DNA of 64,000 bases from Pseudonocardia acidicola (GTDB lineage Bacteria; Actinomycetota; Actinomycetes; Mycobacteriales; Pseudonocardiaceae), in NCBI RefSeq assembly GCF_012911935.1, contig NZ_JAAXLA010000002.1, forward strand, positions 62,001-126,000, given 5' to 3'. Position 1 is the stretch's first letter; each line of letters opens with the position of its first letter. The notes below the pieces were generated by a model. That model ran no database searches and was not told the DNA's origin. It saw only the letters and a list, made by a program, of their open reading frames with translations. The position numbers and the translations under genes are program-made. Of the stretch, positions 8,534 through 17,008 are shown piece by piece.

Positions 8534-9465
8534 GTGTCTCCTTCTTCGGTGGGTGTTCGGCCGACGCGGTTGGTGAGGGTGCCCAGGCCGGTGACGGCGA
8601 TCTCGACGACGTCGCCGCCGGTCAGGAAGCGCGGCGGGTCGAAGCCGATGCCGACGCCGGCCGGGGTGCCGGTGGCGATGACGTCGCCGGGCAGCAGCGT
8701 GATGCCCGCGGAGATGGTCGCGATGAGCGTGGGGATGTCGAAGATCAGATCGGCGACGGACGCCTTCTGCCTGCGCTCCCCGTTGACCCACGATTCGACC
8801 TGGAGCCGGGTGACATCGCCGACCTCGTCGGCGGTGACCGCCCACGGCCCCATCGGGCAGTACGTGTCCAGCGACTTGCCGAGCAGCCACTGCTTGTGGT
8901 CGCGCTGCAGGTCGCGGGCGGTGACGTCGTTGACGATCGTGTAGCCCCACACGTGCTCGTAGGCCCGCTCCGCCGGGATCGTGCGCCCCCCGGTTCCGAT
9001 GATCACCGCGAGCTCGGCCTCGTAGTCCAGTTCGTGGGCCACGCCGGGGTGCGGGTCGATCTCGGTGCCCGGACCGGTCACCGACGTGGTCGCCTTCGAG
9101 AAGACGATCGGCTTGTCGGGCAGCGCCTCCGAGCGGCTCGGGGTGTCGTAGCCGCTGCGGCCGAACTCGGCGACGTGCTCGCGGTAGTTCTTGCCGACGC
9201 AGAAGATGTTGCGCCGCGGCACGGGGATGGGCGCGAGCAGCGTGACCGCGTCGAGGGCGTGCTCGGGGTCGAGGGCGTGCTCGGGATCGTCGGCGGTCCC
9301 GGTGGCCGCGGCCAGTGACGGCCCCAGCTCGGCCCAGCCGTCGATCAGGTCGAGCAGTCCCGCGCCGGCCGGCAGCCGTCCACTCAGGTCGCGGACCACT
9401 CCGCGGTCGGCGTCGACGACACCGACGCGCGGTCCGGATCCGGCGGAGAAGGTCACCAGCTTCAT
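8530..9465 (-). CDS. fumarylacetoacetate hydrolase (FAH) family protein
   Basis: A 311-residue FAH-family enzyme. The C-terminal FAH domain begins near ILL/FCVGKNYREHV and contains the metal-binding acidic set in DYEAELAVIIG, followed by VWGYTIVNDVTARDLQ and a C-terminal PGDVIATGTPAGVG motif, all diagnostic. Members hydrolyse acylpyruvates or isomerise/decarboxylate catechol meta-cleavage products. The start is ATG 9465 (MKLVTFSAG); a longer frame upstream would run through the ACCAAT operator repeats and is unlikely. First gene of the minus-strand catabolic operon, divergent from the GntR gene. Confidence 0.92.
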   Translation of the reverse strand: MKLVTFSAGSGPRVGVVDADRGVVRDLSGRLPAGAGLLDLIDGWAELGPSLAAATGTADDPEHALDPEHALDAVTLLAPIPVPRRNIFCVGKNYREHVAEFGRSGYDTPSRSEALPDKPIVFSKATTSVTGPGTEIDPHPGVAHELDYEAELAVIIGTGGRTIPAERAYEHVWGYTIVNDVTARDLQRDHKQWLLGKSLDTYCPMGPWAVTADEVGDVTRLQVESWVNGERRQKASVADLIFDIPTLIATISAGITLLPGDVIATGTPAGVGIGFDPPRFLTGGDVVEIAVTGLGTLTNRVGRTPTEEGDT

Positions 9466-9472
9466 CTGTAGA

Positions 9473-9591
9473 ACCAATCTGAACCAATTGATACCAATGG
9501 TGATAGCGGTGAACCGTACGCCCCCTTCAGTGGACTGTCGATAGGCATCCACGTGCGAAAACAGCGGTCCGAATGATTGGTCTCGATTGGT
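9473..9591. promoter_or_regulatory. ACCAAT/ATTGGT repeat operator between FAH operon and gntR
   Basis: Three copies of ACCAAT start at 9473, 9483 and 9493 (exact 10-base phasing, near the FAH start). Two copies of the reverse complement ATTGGT start at 9576 and 9586 (again 10 bases apart, just before the GntR gene). The two clusters face each other across about 80 bases. The arrangement suggests an operator bound by the adjacent GntR/FCD regulator controlling both divergent units. Confidence 0.6.
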
Positions 9592-9619
9592 TCAGATCGA
9601 CGCGCTAGAGTGTGCGATC

Positions 9620-10279
9620 GTGACGACCGTGGAGCAGACGCTGCGGGCGCTGCTCGCCGCAGGCGCCCAGGACGGCACGCTCGGCCCCGGATCCCAGCTG
9701 CCCACCGAGCGCGACCTCGTCGAGCGGCTGGCCGCCCCGCGCAGCGCGGTGCGCCGCGCGCTGGCCGCCCTCGAACGCGACGGGCTCGTGGTCCGCCACG
9801 TCGGCCGCGGCACCTTCGTCACCGAACCGCCGGACCGGCCCGGCATGGCCCCGGCCGACACGAGTCCGGCGGAGATCATGCAGGTGCGTCTGCTGATCGA
9901 GCCACAGGTGGCGTCCCTGGCCGCGCGCGTCGCCACCCAGGCCGACCTCGACCGCATCGCGCACTGCCTCGCCCGCGGCGGGCAGAGCGACGACCACGAG
10001 GGTTTCGAGGCGTGGGACGGGGCGCTGCACCGGGCGATCGCACAGGCCGCGCACAACGGACTGCTGCTGACCATGTTCGACGTGATGAACGACGCCCGCG
10101 CGCTGCCGGTGTGGGGCAGCCTGAAGAGCCGGACGTCCACACCGGAGCGACGACGCTGTTACCACGCCGAGCACACCGCGATCGTCGACGCGCTGCGCGA
10201 CCGCGACCCCGACGGCGCCCGCGACCGGATGCGCGAGCACCTCGCAGGAGTGTCGGACAACCTGCTCGGCCGGCACTGA
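9620..10279 (+). CDS. GntR/FCD-family transcriptional regulator
   Basis: A 219-residue FadR-subfamily regulator. The N-terminal winged helix (about residues 1-70) has the characteristic LGPGSQLPTERDLVERL and VRRALAALERDGLVVRHVGRGTFV segments. The C-terminal helical FCD ligand domain starts near residue 85 and contains the RLLIEPQVASLAA motif and His-rich metal/ligand-site helices (LHRAIAQAAHN; YHAEHTAIVDAL). GTG 9620 is chosen because TAGAGT (9606-9611) lies eight bases upstream, fitting a leaderless message, and a longer start would overlap the ATTGGT repeats. It is divergent from the FAH operon and is probably its repressor. Confidence 0.9.
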   Translation: MTTVEQTLRALLAAGAQDGTLGPGSQLPTERDLVERLAAPRSAVRRALAALERDGLVVRHVGRGTFVTEPPDRPGMAPADTSPAEIMQVRLLIEPQVASLAARVATQADLDRIAHCLARGGQSDDHEGFEAWDGALHRAIAQAAHNGLLLTMFDVMNDARALPVWGSLKSRTSTPERRRCYHAEHTAIVDALRDRDPDGARDRMREHLAGVSDNLLGRH

Positions 10280-10412
10280 CCAGGGCCCGGATCGGCCCCG
10301 CGGGCTGCCCTGACCCCGGTGTCCGGCGATCGGACAGTCATCCACGTCACCCCCAACTAGCGTCGGCGGCGAGTCCTCACCCCATCGGACACCGAGCCGG
10401 AGGCCGTCAGCA

Positions 10413-11387
10413 ATGAAGATGTCGTGCGCGTTCGCCACCTCGCTGGAGAGCCACGAGCACGCCCGTATCGCCGAATCGCTGGGATACGAGCGCGCCTTCT
10501 TCTACGACTCGCCCGCCCTCTACCCTGACGTCTGGGTCCAGCTCTGCCGCGCGGCGGAGATCACCGAGCGGATCAAGCTCGGCCCGGGCGTGCTGATCCC
10601 GAGCCTGCGCCACCCCATGATCACCGCCTCGGCGATCGGCACCCTCGCCTCGATCGCCGGCCAGGACCGCGTGATGGTCGGCGTCGGCTCGGGGTTCACC
10701 GGACGGCTCTCCATGGGCAAGCGACCACTGCCCTGGGCCAAGGTCCGCGAGTACACGCTGGTGCTGCAGGCCCTGCTGCGCGGCGAGGAGGTCGAGTGGG
10801 AGGGCGGCATCATGAAGATGATGGCACCGGACGAGCGGTTCGGGCCCGCCCGCCCCATCGAGGTCGACTGGGTCATCGCCGCGAACGGCCCGAAGGGCTA
10901 CGGGGTGACCCGCGAGCTCGGCGCCGAGGTGCTCACCGTGCTCGTACCGAACCCGGACTTCGCCTCGAGCGTCATCCTCGACTTCGGCACCGTGCTCGAC
11001 GACGGCGAGGACCCCGGTTCCCAGCGGGTGATCGACGCCGCCGGGCACGGGTTGAGCATCGTGCTGCACTGGGCCGTCGAGCACGGCGTCATCGACGAAC
11101 TGCTGCCCGAGCGCGGCCGGGAGTGGGCCGCCGCGTACGACGACGTCCCACCCGAGAAGCGGCATCTCGCGCTGCACGACCGGCACCTGGTGGCGGTCAA
11201 CGAGCGCGACGAGCCGTTCGTCACCGGCGAGCTGATGGTGAAGGGCGGCCTGGCCCTGACCGCGTCGGAATGGCGGGACAAGATCGCGAAGCTGGAGGCA
11301 GGCGGCTCCACCGAGATCGCCTATCAGCCGGCGGGGCCGGACATCCCGCGCGAGCTGGAGGCGTTCGCCGCGGCGATGCAGGCCTGA
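10413..11387 (+). CDS. LLM-class flavin/F420-dependent oxidoreductase
   Basis: A 324-residue luciferase-like oxidoreductase close to the MER/F420-dependent reductase type. Recognisable parts are HARIAESLGYERAFFYDSPAL, the AEITERIKLGPGVLIPSLRHP strand-loop, and GQDRVMVGVGSGFTGRL before the insertion region. The TIM barrel covers most of the protein. It presumably transfers a hydride or oxygenates a small organic substrate. It lies 133 bases after the GntR gene on the same strand and ends just before a strong hairpin. Together with the next LLM gene and two alpha/beta-hydrolases it points to a catabolic pathway. Confidence 0.9.
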   Translation: MKMSCAFATSLESHEHARIAESLGYERAFFYDSPALYPDVWVQLCRAAEITERIKLGPGVLIPSLRHPMITASAIGTLASIAGQDRVMVGVGSGFTGRLSMGKRPLPWAKVREYTLVLQALLRGEEVEWEGGIMKMMAPDERFGPARPIEVDWVIAANGPKGYGVTRELGAEVLTVLVPNPDFASSVILDFGTVLDDGEDPGSQRVIDAAGHGLSIVLHWAVEHGVIDELLPERGREWAAAYDDVPPEKRHLALHDRHLVAVNERDEPFVTGELMVKGGLALTASEWRDKIAKLEAGGSTEIAYQPAGPDIPRELEAFAAAMQA

Positions 11388-11398
11388 TCGGCGGGGAA

Positions 11399-11427
11399 GG
11401 GAGGGGTGAACGGCGTTCACCCCTCCC
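11399..11427 (+). terminator. hairpin terminator after the LLM gene
   Basis: A perfect 13-bp inverted repeat (left arm 11399-11411, GGGAGGGGTGAAC; loop GGC; right arm 11415-11427), twelve bases after the stop codon. There is no T tract. It probably ends transcription of the 10413-11387 gene. Confidence 0.7.
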
Positions 11428-11924
11428 TCGGTCCCCCTCGTCCGCCGGCACCCGCCCGGGGGCGGTCGGCATGGCGCCGAATTCCGCAGCGTAGGTTCCC
11501 GGTGCGTTTCCCCCTACAGCCGTTCGGCCCCACATCGTGCAGCCGATCGAGCCACTCCGGCGCCACGCTCTGGATCTTGCATTCACGATCGAACGGCACG
11601 ACCATTCGTCGAAGCAGATGCCTTAACGTGTGCATTGACAACGGACCACCCGGGGGAGTTTCATCGGACGGTACGTGTTCGGCGTCACAGGCCGGTGGCC
11701 ACGCGTGCTCGTCCCGTCGCGCCGAAGGCAGGAATCTCCCGGCTCGGCGAAAGGGGTGGACGCGACCGTGGGCGGTCTCCCGTCACCGATTCCGGCACCT
11801 CGTTAAGTCCGTTCCTCCTGAGCGTCACCCGGCGAACCGCCGACGACGCCCGTTCCCGCGCGCCCTTCTCGGCGCCCGGGCTGCTCGTGCGGCCGCAACG
11901 GCGCGGCCCGACGAAGGGATGTCG
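11428..11924. other. about 500-base gene-free region before the second LLM gene
   Basis: No convincing gene on either strand. Base composition is slightly less GC-rich around 11570-11660. A TTGACA hexamer is present at 11635-11640, but no matching -10 element at the usual distance, so I do not call a promoter. It probably holds the promoter and a long leader of the 11925 gene. Confidence 0.35.
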
Positions 11925-13175
11925 ATGAAGTCGATCTTCTTCCACCTGATGCCCTACCGGGATCTCCCGGACGACTTCGAATCGAGGTACGAGAGCATCT
12001 GGGTCACCCCACCGAACAGCGAGCTGTGCGATCCGCGCAAGGTTGCCCAGTACTACCAGTGGAACCTCGACGAGCTCGAGCTCGCCGACCGGCTCGGCTT
12101 CGACGGTGTAGGGGTCAACGAGCACCACCAGAACGGCTACGGCTTCATGGCCTCGCCGAACCTGATGGCAGCCGCGCTCGCCCGGCGCACCCCGAACAAC
12201 AGCGCGATCATGGTGCTGGGCAACACGCTGGCCCTCTACTCCCCGGCGACGCGGGTCGCCGAGGAGTTCGCGATGCTCGACGTGCTGAGCAACGGACGGC
12301 TCGCGGCCGGGTTCCCGGTGGGCACCTCGATGGACGTCAACTTCTGCTACGGGGTCCCGCCCACGCAGACCCGCCCGCGCTTCCGGGAAGCCGAGGAGCT
12401 CGTCATCCAGGCCTGGACGAGACCGGGCCCGTTCACCTTCAACGGCCGGTACAACCAGCTGCGCTATGTGAACCCGTGGCCGCAGCCGCTGCAGAAGCCG
12501 CACCCGCCGGTGTGGCTCGCCGGCGGCGGATCCGTGGAGACCTGGGAGCTCGCCGGGAACAAGGACTACACCTACAGCTACCTCAGCTTCTTCGGCGCGA
12601 AGTTCGGCAAGAAGCTGATGGACGGATTCTGGGCCAAGATGGACGAGATGGGCGTGGACCGCAATCCGTTCCGCGCCGGATTCGCCCAGCAGATCTGCGT
12701 CTCCGAGACCGACGAACGGGCCGAGAAGGAGTACCTGGAACACGTCACATACTTCTTCAAGAAGTGCCTGCACATTCCGCCCTACTTCTTCGAGGCACCC
12801 GGATACCGGACACGCAAGAGCACCGAGTTCGCGATCAAGACCAACCAGCCCGGTGACATCGCCGCCGCCGCGGCGCTGGAGAAGAACTGGAAGACCCTCA
12901 ACGAGGAGGGCTTCATCATCGGCGGCAGCCCGGCCACCGTCGCCGACCGGCTCATCGAGGCCGCGAAGACGCTGCGGGTCGGCAACCTGCACGCGCTGCT
13001 GCAGATCGGCTCGATGCCGCACGAGCTGACCAAGAAGAACATCACGCTGTTCGCGGAGGAGGTCATGCCGCGGATCCGGCACGTGTGGGATTCCGAGGGG
13101 TGGACCCACAACTGGTGGCCGTCCGGCGCGGCCAACCGCGCGGTGACCGAGGCGCCCGCCGGCGCGCAGGCCTGA
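11925..13175 (+). CDS. LLM-class flavin-dependent monooxygenase/oxidoreductase
   Basis: A 416-residue luciferase-like protein. It has the LADRLGFDGVGVNEHHQNGYGFMASPNLMAAALARRT stretch of bacterial-luciferase-type monooxygenases (EHH motif), VLGNTLALYSPATRVAEEFAMLDVLSNGRLAAGFPVGT, and a C-terminal extension rich in aromatic residues. Two ATGs compete (11919 and 11925); GAAGGG at 11913-11918 leaves no spacing for the first and six bases for the second, so 11925 is preferred. The following alpha/beta-hydrolase is 11 bases downstream, indicating a two-gene operon for oxidation then hydrolysis of an unknown substrate. Confidence 0.9.
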   Translation: MKSIFFHLMPYRDLPDDFESRYESIWVTPPNSELCDPRKVAQYYQWNLDELELADRLGFDGVGVNEHHQNGYGFMASPNLMAAALARRTPNNSAIMVLGNTLALYSPATRVAEEFAMLDVLSNGRLAAGFPVGTSMDVNFCYGVPPTQTRPRFREAEELVIQAWTRPGPFTFNGRYNQLRYVNPWPQPLQKPHPPVWLAGGGSVETWELAGNKDYTYSYLSFFGAKFGKKLMDGFWAKMDEMGVDRNPFRAGFAQQICVSETDERAEKEYLEHVTYFFKKCLHIPPYFFEAPGYRTRKSTEFAIKTNQPGDIAAAAALEKNWKTLNEEGFIIGGSPATVADRLIEAAKTLRVGNLHALLQIGSMPHELTKKNITLFAEEVMPRIRHVWDSEGWTHNWWPSGAANRAVTEAPAGAQA

Positions 13176-13186
13176 GGGAGACGACG

Positions 13187-13975
13187 ATGACCACGACCGC
13201 ACCCTCCGCGGACGTCACCGAGCGCCTCGTCCAGGTCGGGCAGATCCAGGCCCGGGTCCTCGTCGCGGGCGCCGGCGACCCGGTGCTGTTCATCCACGGC
13301 GCCGGCGGCCTCTGGTGGGACCCGTTCCTCGACGCGCTGGCCGAGGGCCACACCGTGTACGCCGTCGAGCACCCCGGCGGCGGCGAGTCCGACGCGCTGA
13401 CCCACCTGCCCGGGATCTGGGAGCTCGTGCTGTTCTACGACGGGCTGCTCGACGCCCTGGGCCTCGACACCGTGCAGGTGGTGGGGCACTCCTTCGGCGG
13501 CATGGTCGCCGCCGAGTTCGCCTCGAACAGCCCGAAGCGGGTCTCGAAGCTGGTGCTCATCGCGCCGATCGGATTCTGGCGCGACGACGCGCCGATCCCG
13601 GACATCGCGGGCATCCCGCCGGAGGCCCTGCCCGGCCTCGTGCTGGCCGACCCGCAGAGTCCGCTCGCGGCGATGCTGACCCCACCCGCGGACGACCCGC
13701 AGGCACTGTTCGAAGCGGCCATGCGGATGGCCAGCATCCTGCACTTCATCTGGCCGATCCCGGACAAGGGCCTGGACCGGCGGATCCACCGGCTCAGCGC
13801 GCCGACGCTGCTGATCTGGGGCGCCCAGGACAAGCTGGTGGACCCCGTCTACGCCGAGGAGTTCACCTCGCGGCTGCGTGACTCCCGGCTGGAGCTCATC
13901 GACAACGCCGGGCACCTGCCCCAGCTGGAGGCCCCCGACGTCGTGCGCCGGCACGTGCTCGGCTTCCTGAGCTGA
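13187..13975 (+). CDS. alpha/beta-hydrolase
   Basis: A 262-residue alpha/beta-hydrolase. The oxyanion region is FIHGAGGLWWD, the nucleophile elbow GHSFGGM, the acid is in LLIWGAQDKLVDP and the catalytic His in IDNAGHLPQLE. It looks like the meta-cleavage-product hydrolase/haloperoxidase-like group. A GAGGGAG site (13174-13180) overlaps the end of the upstream LLM gene, and the ATG at 13187 follows six bases later, so the two are co-translated. Probable role: hydrolysis of the product of the LLM monooxygenase (inference). Confidence 0.9.
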   Translation: MTTTAPSADVTERLVQVGQIQARVLVAGAGDPVLFIHGAGGLWWDPFLDALAEGHTVYAVEHPGGGESDALTHLPGIWELVLFYDGLLDALGLDTVQVVGHSFGGMVAAEFASNSPKRVSKLVLIAPIGFWRDDAPIPDIAGIPPEALPGLVLADPQSPLAAMLTPPADDPQALFEAAMRMASILHFIWPIPDKGLDRRIHRLSAPTLLIWGAQDKLVDPVYAEEFTSRLRDSRLELIDNAGHLPQLEAPDVVRRHVLGFLS

Positions 13976-14039
13976 GCGCCGCCGGCGCCACCACCCGCGC
14001 CCCCGGGCAGACCAGCCGGTCGCCCGGGGGCCCGGCACG

Positions 14040-14226
14040 CCGGGGCGGGACCCGGCCCAGCATCAGCACCACCGCCGCCCCGCCCAGCCGGACCAGCACC
14101 GCGCCGGTGGCTGCCCAGCCGGCGTCGATCAGCGCCTCGGCGAACGGACCGGACAGGCCGGACGAGAGCGCGGAGAGGACGGCGAGCCCCGGCGCCGTCG
14201 CCGCCCCCGGCCCCGGCCCGGTGTGG
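14040..14226 (-). pseudogene. remnant of an EamA/RhtA-type transporter
   Basis: On the minus strand a frame reads LAVLSALSSGLSGPFAEAL, then IDAGWAATGAVLVRLGGAA, which is the typical first helix pair of EamA (drug/metabolite transporter) proteins. It has no start codon: the frame begins inside the end of the neighbouring GlcG-like gene with CTG. After about 55 recognisable codons the similarity stops abruptly near 14061 and the frame continues as Arg/Pro-rich nonsense. I interpret it as a 5' fragment of a deleted transporter gene. Confidence 0.45.
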
Positions 14227-14227
14227 G

Positions 14228-14665
14228 TCAGTCCTCGGCGCCGGTGATCGGCGTCAGCCCGGCCGCCCGGATGCCGGCGACCGCGGCCGCCTCGTCGTTG
14301 AGCGAGGCGTCCCCGGTGACGCCGACCGCCCCGAGCAGCCGCCCGTCGGCATCACGGACGAACACCCCGCCGGGCACGGAGAGGATGCGGCCACCGGCCA
14401 GGGTCGCGACCGAGGTGAAGAACTCCGGGGAGTCGGCGGCGCGGGCCGCGATGGCGCGGTTCGTCATGCCCAGGCCCAGCACACCCCAGGCCTTCGCCAC
14501 GGCGATGTCCGGGCGCAGGTTGCCCGACCCGTCCTGGCGGGCCAGCGCGACGAGGGCCCCTCCGGGGTCGAGCACGGCGACGGTCAACGGGTTGAAGCCC
14601 TGCTCGGTGCCGTGGGCCAGCGCGGCTCGGACGATGGTCTCGGCCTGCTCCAGGGTGATGCTCAC
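14228..14665 (-). CDS. GlcG/HbpS-family (DUF336) protein
   Basis: A 145-residue protein of the heme-degrading/heme-binding HbpS-GlcG family. The signature stretches are LEQAETIVRAALAHG, NPLTVAVLDPGGALVALARQDGSG, AVAKAWGVLGLGM, and the C-terminal GAVGVTGDASLNDEAAAVAGIRA. Members are octameric and occur both as HbpS-like oxidative-stress/heme proteins and as accessory proteins in catabolic clusters such as glycolate or diol use. No signal peptide is seen, so it is likely cytoplasmic. The start is GTG 14665. It lies 58 bases downstream of a Ddn-like gene on the same strand. Confidence 0.88.
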   Translation of the reverse strand: MSITLEQAETIVRAALAHGTEQGFNPLTVAVLDPGGALVALARQDGSGNLRPDIAVAKAWGVLGLGMTNRAIAARAADSPEFFTSVATLAGGRILSVPGGVFVRDADGRLLGAVGVTGDASLNDEAAAVAGIRAAGLTPITGAED

Positions 14666-14723
14666 TGGTTCGTGTCCTCCGATCGGCGGTGATCTCTCCG
14701 CGCCGATCCTGCCGTGCCCGGGC

Positions 14724-15140
14724 TCAGGCCGCCCGGGTGAGGACGAGCACAGGGATCCTCCGGGAGGTGTTCGCCTGGTAGTCACCGAACCCCGGCATCT
14801 GCTCGACGATGCGCTTCCACAGCACCTCGCGCTCCTCGCCGGTGGCCTCCTGCACGTCGACGGGGAAGGTCTGCGTGCCCACCTCGACGTCGATGCGCGG
14901 GTGCGCCTTGAGGTTGTGGTACCAGTCGGGGTTCGTGGGCGCCCCGGCCTTCGATGCGACGATCACGAAGCGGTCGCCGTCGGGGAAGTAGACCAGCGGG
15001 TTCACCCGCACCGTCCCCGACTTCGCACCGATGTGGTGGATCAGGATCATCGGCGCGCCGGCGAACTGGCCGCCGACCTTGCCGCCGTTCGCCCGGAACT
15101 CTTCGATGATCTGCTGGTTCCAGTCTCTCGGGCTCGTCAT
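14724..15140 (-). CDS. nitroreductase/deazaflavin (F420)-dependent oxidoreductase, Ddn-like
   Basis: A 138-residue split-barrel protein of the deazaflavin-dependent nitroreductase (Ddn) family. Motifs are NQQIIEEFRANGGKVGGQF, ILIHHIGAKSGTVRVNPLVYF, the SKAGAPTNPDWYHNLKAHP segment that contacts F420, and a C-terminal GFGDYQANTSRRIPVLVL. The family reduces nitroimidazoles and quinones with F420H2. ATG 15140 is preferred over GTG 15143 because GAGGAG then sits six bases upstream. Its presence beside several LLM enzymes agrees with an F420-using host. Confidence 0.9.
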   Translation of the reverse strand: MTSPRDWNQQIIEEFRANGGKVGGQFAGAPMILIHHIGAKSGTVRVNPLVYFPDGDRFVIVASKAGAPTNPDWYHNLKAHPRIDVEVGTQTFPVDVQEATGEEREVLWKRIVEQMPGFGDYQANTSRRIPVLVLTRAA

Positions 15141-15262
15141 CACGCTCTCCTCGCCGATCGGAACGGTGCCGCCACTCCTGCGGTGACGGACGCCACTGTG
15201 CCTGCCAACACGATCGACACCGCGCGCATTCCGGCCGGGCCGTGCCGGTCATCCGATCGGGA

Positions 15263-15991
15263 TCAGCGCAGCAGTACCCAGCCGCCCGCGAGCACCGCCG
15301 CCACTGCGACCAGCCAGAACAGGGCCGCCCACAGGCCGCCGGGCACCCCGGTGAGCCGCGCCAGTGCGTCGGCGTCGGAGTCGGAGTGCAGCCCCCGGCG
15401 GCGGCCGCGCTGCAACTCCCGGACCGCGCGCAGCCCACCGAACAGCAGGAACCAGCACAGCGTCGCGGCGAACACCGCGCGCACGTCCGGCGGGGCCCAG
15501 TACGCGATCGAGGCGACCGCGGCGCCGGTGACCAGCACCGCCAGCGCCCCGAACAGGTTCCGGATGTGGATCAGGGTGGCGACCAGCAGCCCGGTGGCGA
15601 TCCACAGCATCACCTGGGTCTGGTCGGCGGCCACCAGGATCGCCCCGGCAAGCCCCAGCAGCGGCGGTGCCGGGTAGCCGCCGAGGAAGGTGAGGACCAG
15701 GCCTGGGCCGCGGCCGGCGCCGGTGGAGTGCGTGACACCGGAGGTGTCGGCGTGCAGCCGGATGCCGGTGAGCCCGCGGCCGGTGAGCACGGCGAAGAGG
15801 GCGTGGCCCCCCTCGTGGGCGATGGTGACGACCGTTCGGGTCAGCCGCCAGGACGCCGACCACAGCACGACGATCAGCGCCAGCACCGCTGCGGCGAGCA
15901 CTGCGGGCCGACCGGCGGCCGTCTCCAGTGCGGTCCGCAGGGTGTCCGCGAACGGTGGTACGGATCCCGGACCTGCGGCGAGCACCTGCAC
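15263..15991 (-). CDS. M50-family intramembrane metallopeptidase
   Basis: A 242-residue multi-pass membrane protein with the zinc-binding HExxH motif H59-E-G-G-H63 in the second hydrophobic region (VVTIAHEGGHALFAVLTG). At least five further hydrophobic segments follow, ending at GGWVLLR. It belongs to the M50B-like actinobacterial set; the C-terminal NPDG-type motif of site-2 proteases is not obvious, so proteolytic activity is uncertain. The GTG at 15991 is supported by CACACT seven bases upstream (leaderless pattern). It is divergent from the MerR gene with about 97 bases between. Confidence 0.78.
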   Translation of the reverse strand: MQVLAAGPGSVPPFADTLRTALETAAGRPAVLAAAVLALIVVLWSASWRLTRTVVTIAHEGGHALFAVLTGRGLTGIRLHADTSGVTHSTGAGRGPGLVLTFLGGYPAPPLLGLAGAILVAADQTQVMLWIATGLLVATLIHIRNLFGALAVLVTGAAVASIAYWAPPDVRAVFAATLCWFLLFGGLRAVRELQRGRRRGLHSDSDADALARLTGVPGGLWAALFWLVAVAAVLAGGWVLLR

Positions 15992-16087
15992 GGCCGCCAG
16001 TGTGTCAGCGGAACCTGAACGGTTGCTGTCAGCCCGCACCGCGGCCGGTCTTGACCTTCCCCCCGCTGGAGAGTCGAAGGTGGTCCC

Positions 16088-17008
16088 ATGACCACCGAGA
16101 CCGCCGCGCAGCCGATGCTCACCATCGGGCAGCTCGCCCGCCGCTCGGGTGTGCCGGTCCGGACCATCCGGTTCTGGTCGGACTCCGGCGTGTTGCCCCC
16201 CACCGACCGCTCCGCCGGGAACTACCGCCGCTACGACGCCACCGCCGCCGCCCGGCTCGATCTCGTGCGCACACTGCGCGAGCTCGGCCTCGGACTGGAC
16301 GACGTACGCCGGGTGCTGCTGCGCGAGCGCAGCGTCGAAGAGATCGCCGCCGCGCACGTGAGCGCCCTCGACAGCCAGATCCGCACCCTGCGGGTGCAGC
16401 GCACCGTCTGCACGCTGCTCGCCCGCGGGGCCCGCACCGAACGGGAGACCACCCTGATGAACGACCTCGCCCGGTTCTCCGCCGCGCAGCGCCAGCAGAT
16501 GATCGACGAGTTCGTCGACGCGACCTTCGCGGGGACCGACCCGGACGCCCCGGGCGCCGGCATCGCGAACGCGATGCGGACGCTGCCGGCCGAACTGCCC
16601 GACGAGCCCACCGCCGACCAGCTCGAGGCGTGGATCGAGCTGGCCGAGCTGGCCGGCGACCCGTCGTTCCGCACCCGGGTCCGGGAGATGGCGGTGGCCG
16701 GCTCGGACGCCACCGGCACACCGCAGCGCGACGTCGACACGGGCCTGGTCGTGCAGCACGCCGGCGGCGCGGTGGCCGCGGGCATCGACCCGGCCTCGGC
16801 CGAGGCGCGCGCGGTGCTGGACCGGATCGTGCCGCCCGCGACCGGCGCGGCGGCCCGGGCCGAGCTGGCCGACCGGATCGCGACGTTCACCGACCCGCGC
16901 GTCGAGCGGTACTGGCAGCTGATCGGCACGCTCAACGGCTGGGACCCGTTCCCGCCGACCGTGCCCGCCTTCCAGTGGCTGGTGGACGCGCTACGGGCCT
17001 CCCGCTAG
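16088..17008 (+). CDS. MerR-family transcriptional regulator
   Basis: A 306-residue MerR regulator. The winged-helix domain (residues ~9-80) has LTIGQLARRSGVPVRTIRFWSDSGVLPP and the second wing RSAGNYRRYDATAAARLDLVRTLRELGLGLDDVRRVL, followed by a dimerisation helix. The remaining about 190 residues form a large all-helical effector region (LMNDLARFSAAQRQQMIDEFV ...). No metal-binding cysteines typical of metal-sensing MerR proteins are seen, so a small organic ligand is more likely. A GGTGG ribosome site precedes the ATG by five bases. Its stop codon abuts the convergent S9 peptidase gene. Confidence 0.9.
   Translation: MTTETAAQPMLTIGQLARRSGVPVRTIRFWSDSGVLPPTDRSAGNYRRYDATAAARLDLVRTLRELGLGLDDVRRVLLRERSVEEIAAAHVSALDSQIRTLRVQRTVCTLLARGARTERETTLMNDLARFSAAQRQQMIDEFVDATFAGTDPDAPGAGIANAMRTLPAELPDEPTADQLEAWIELAELAGDPSFRTRVREMAVAGSDATGTPQRDVDTGLVVQHAGGAVAAGIDPASAEARAVLDRIVPPATGAAARAELADRIATFTDPRVERYWQLIGTLNGWDPFPPTVPAFQWLVDALRASR

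Noticed and set aside
11635..11640. TTGACA as a -35 box
   Set aside because: There is no TANNNT-type -10 element at 16-19 bases downstream.
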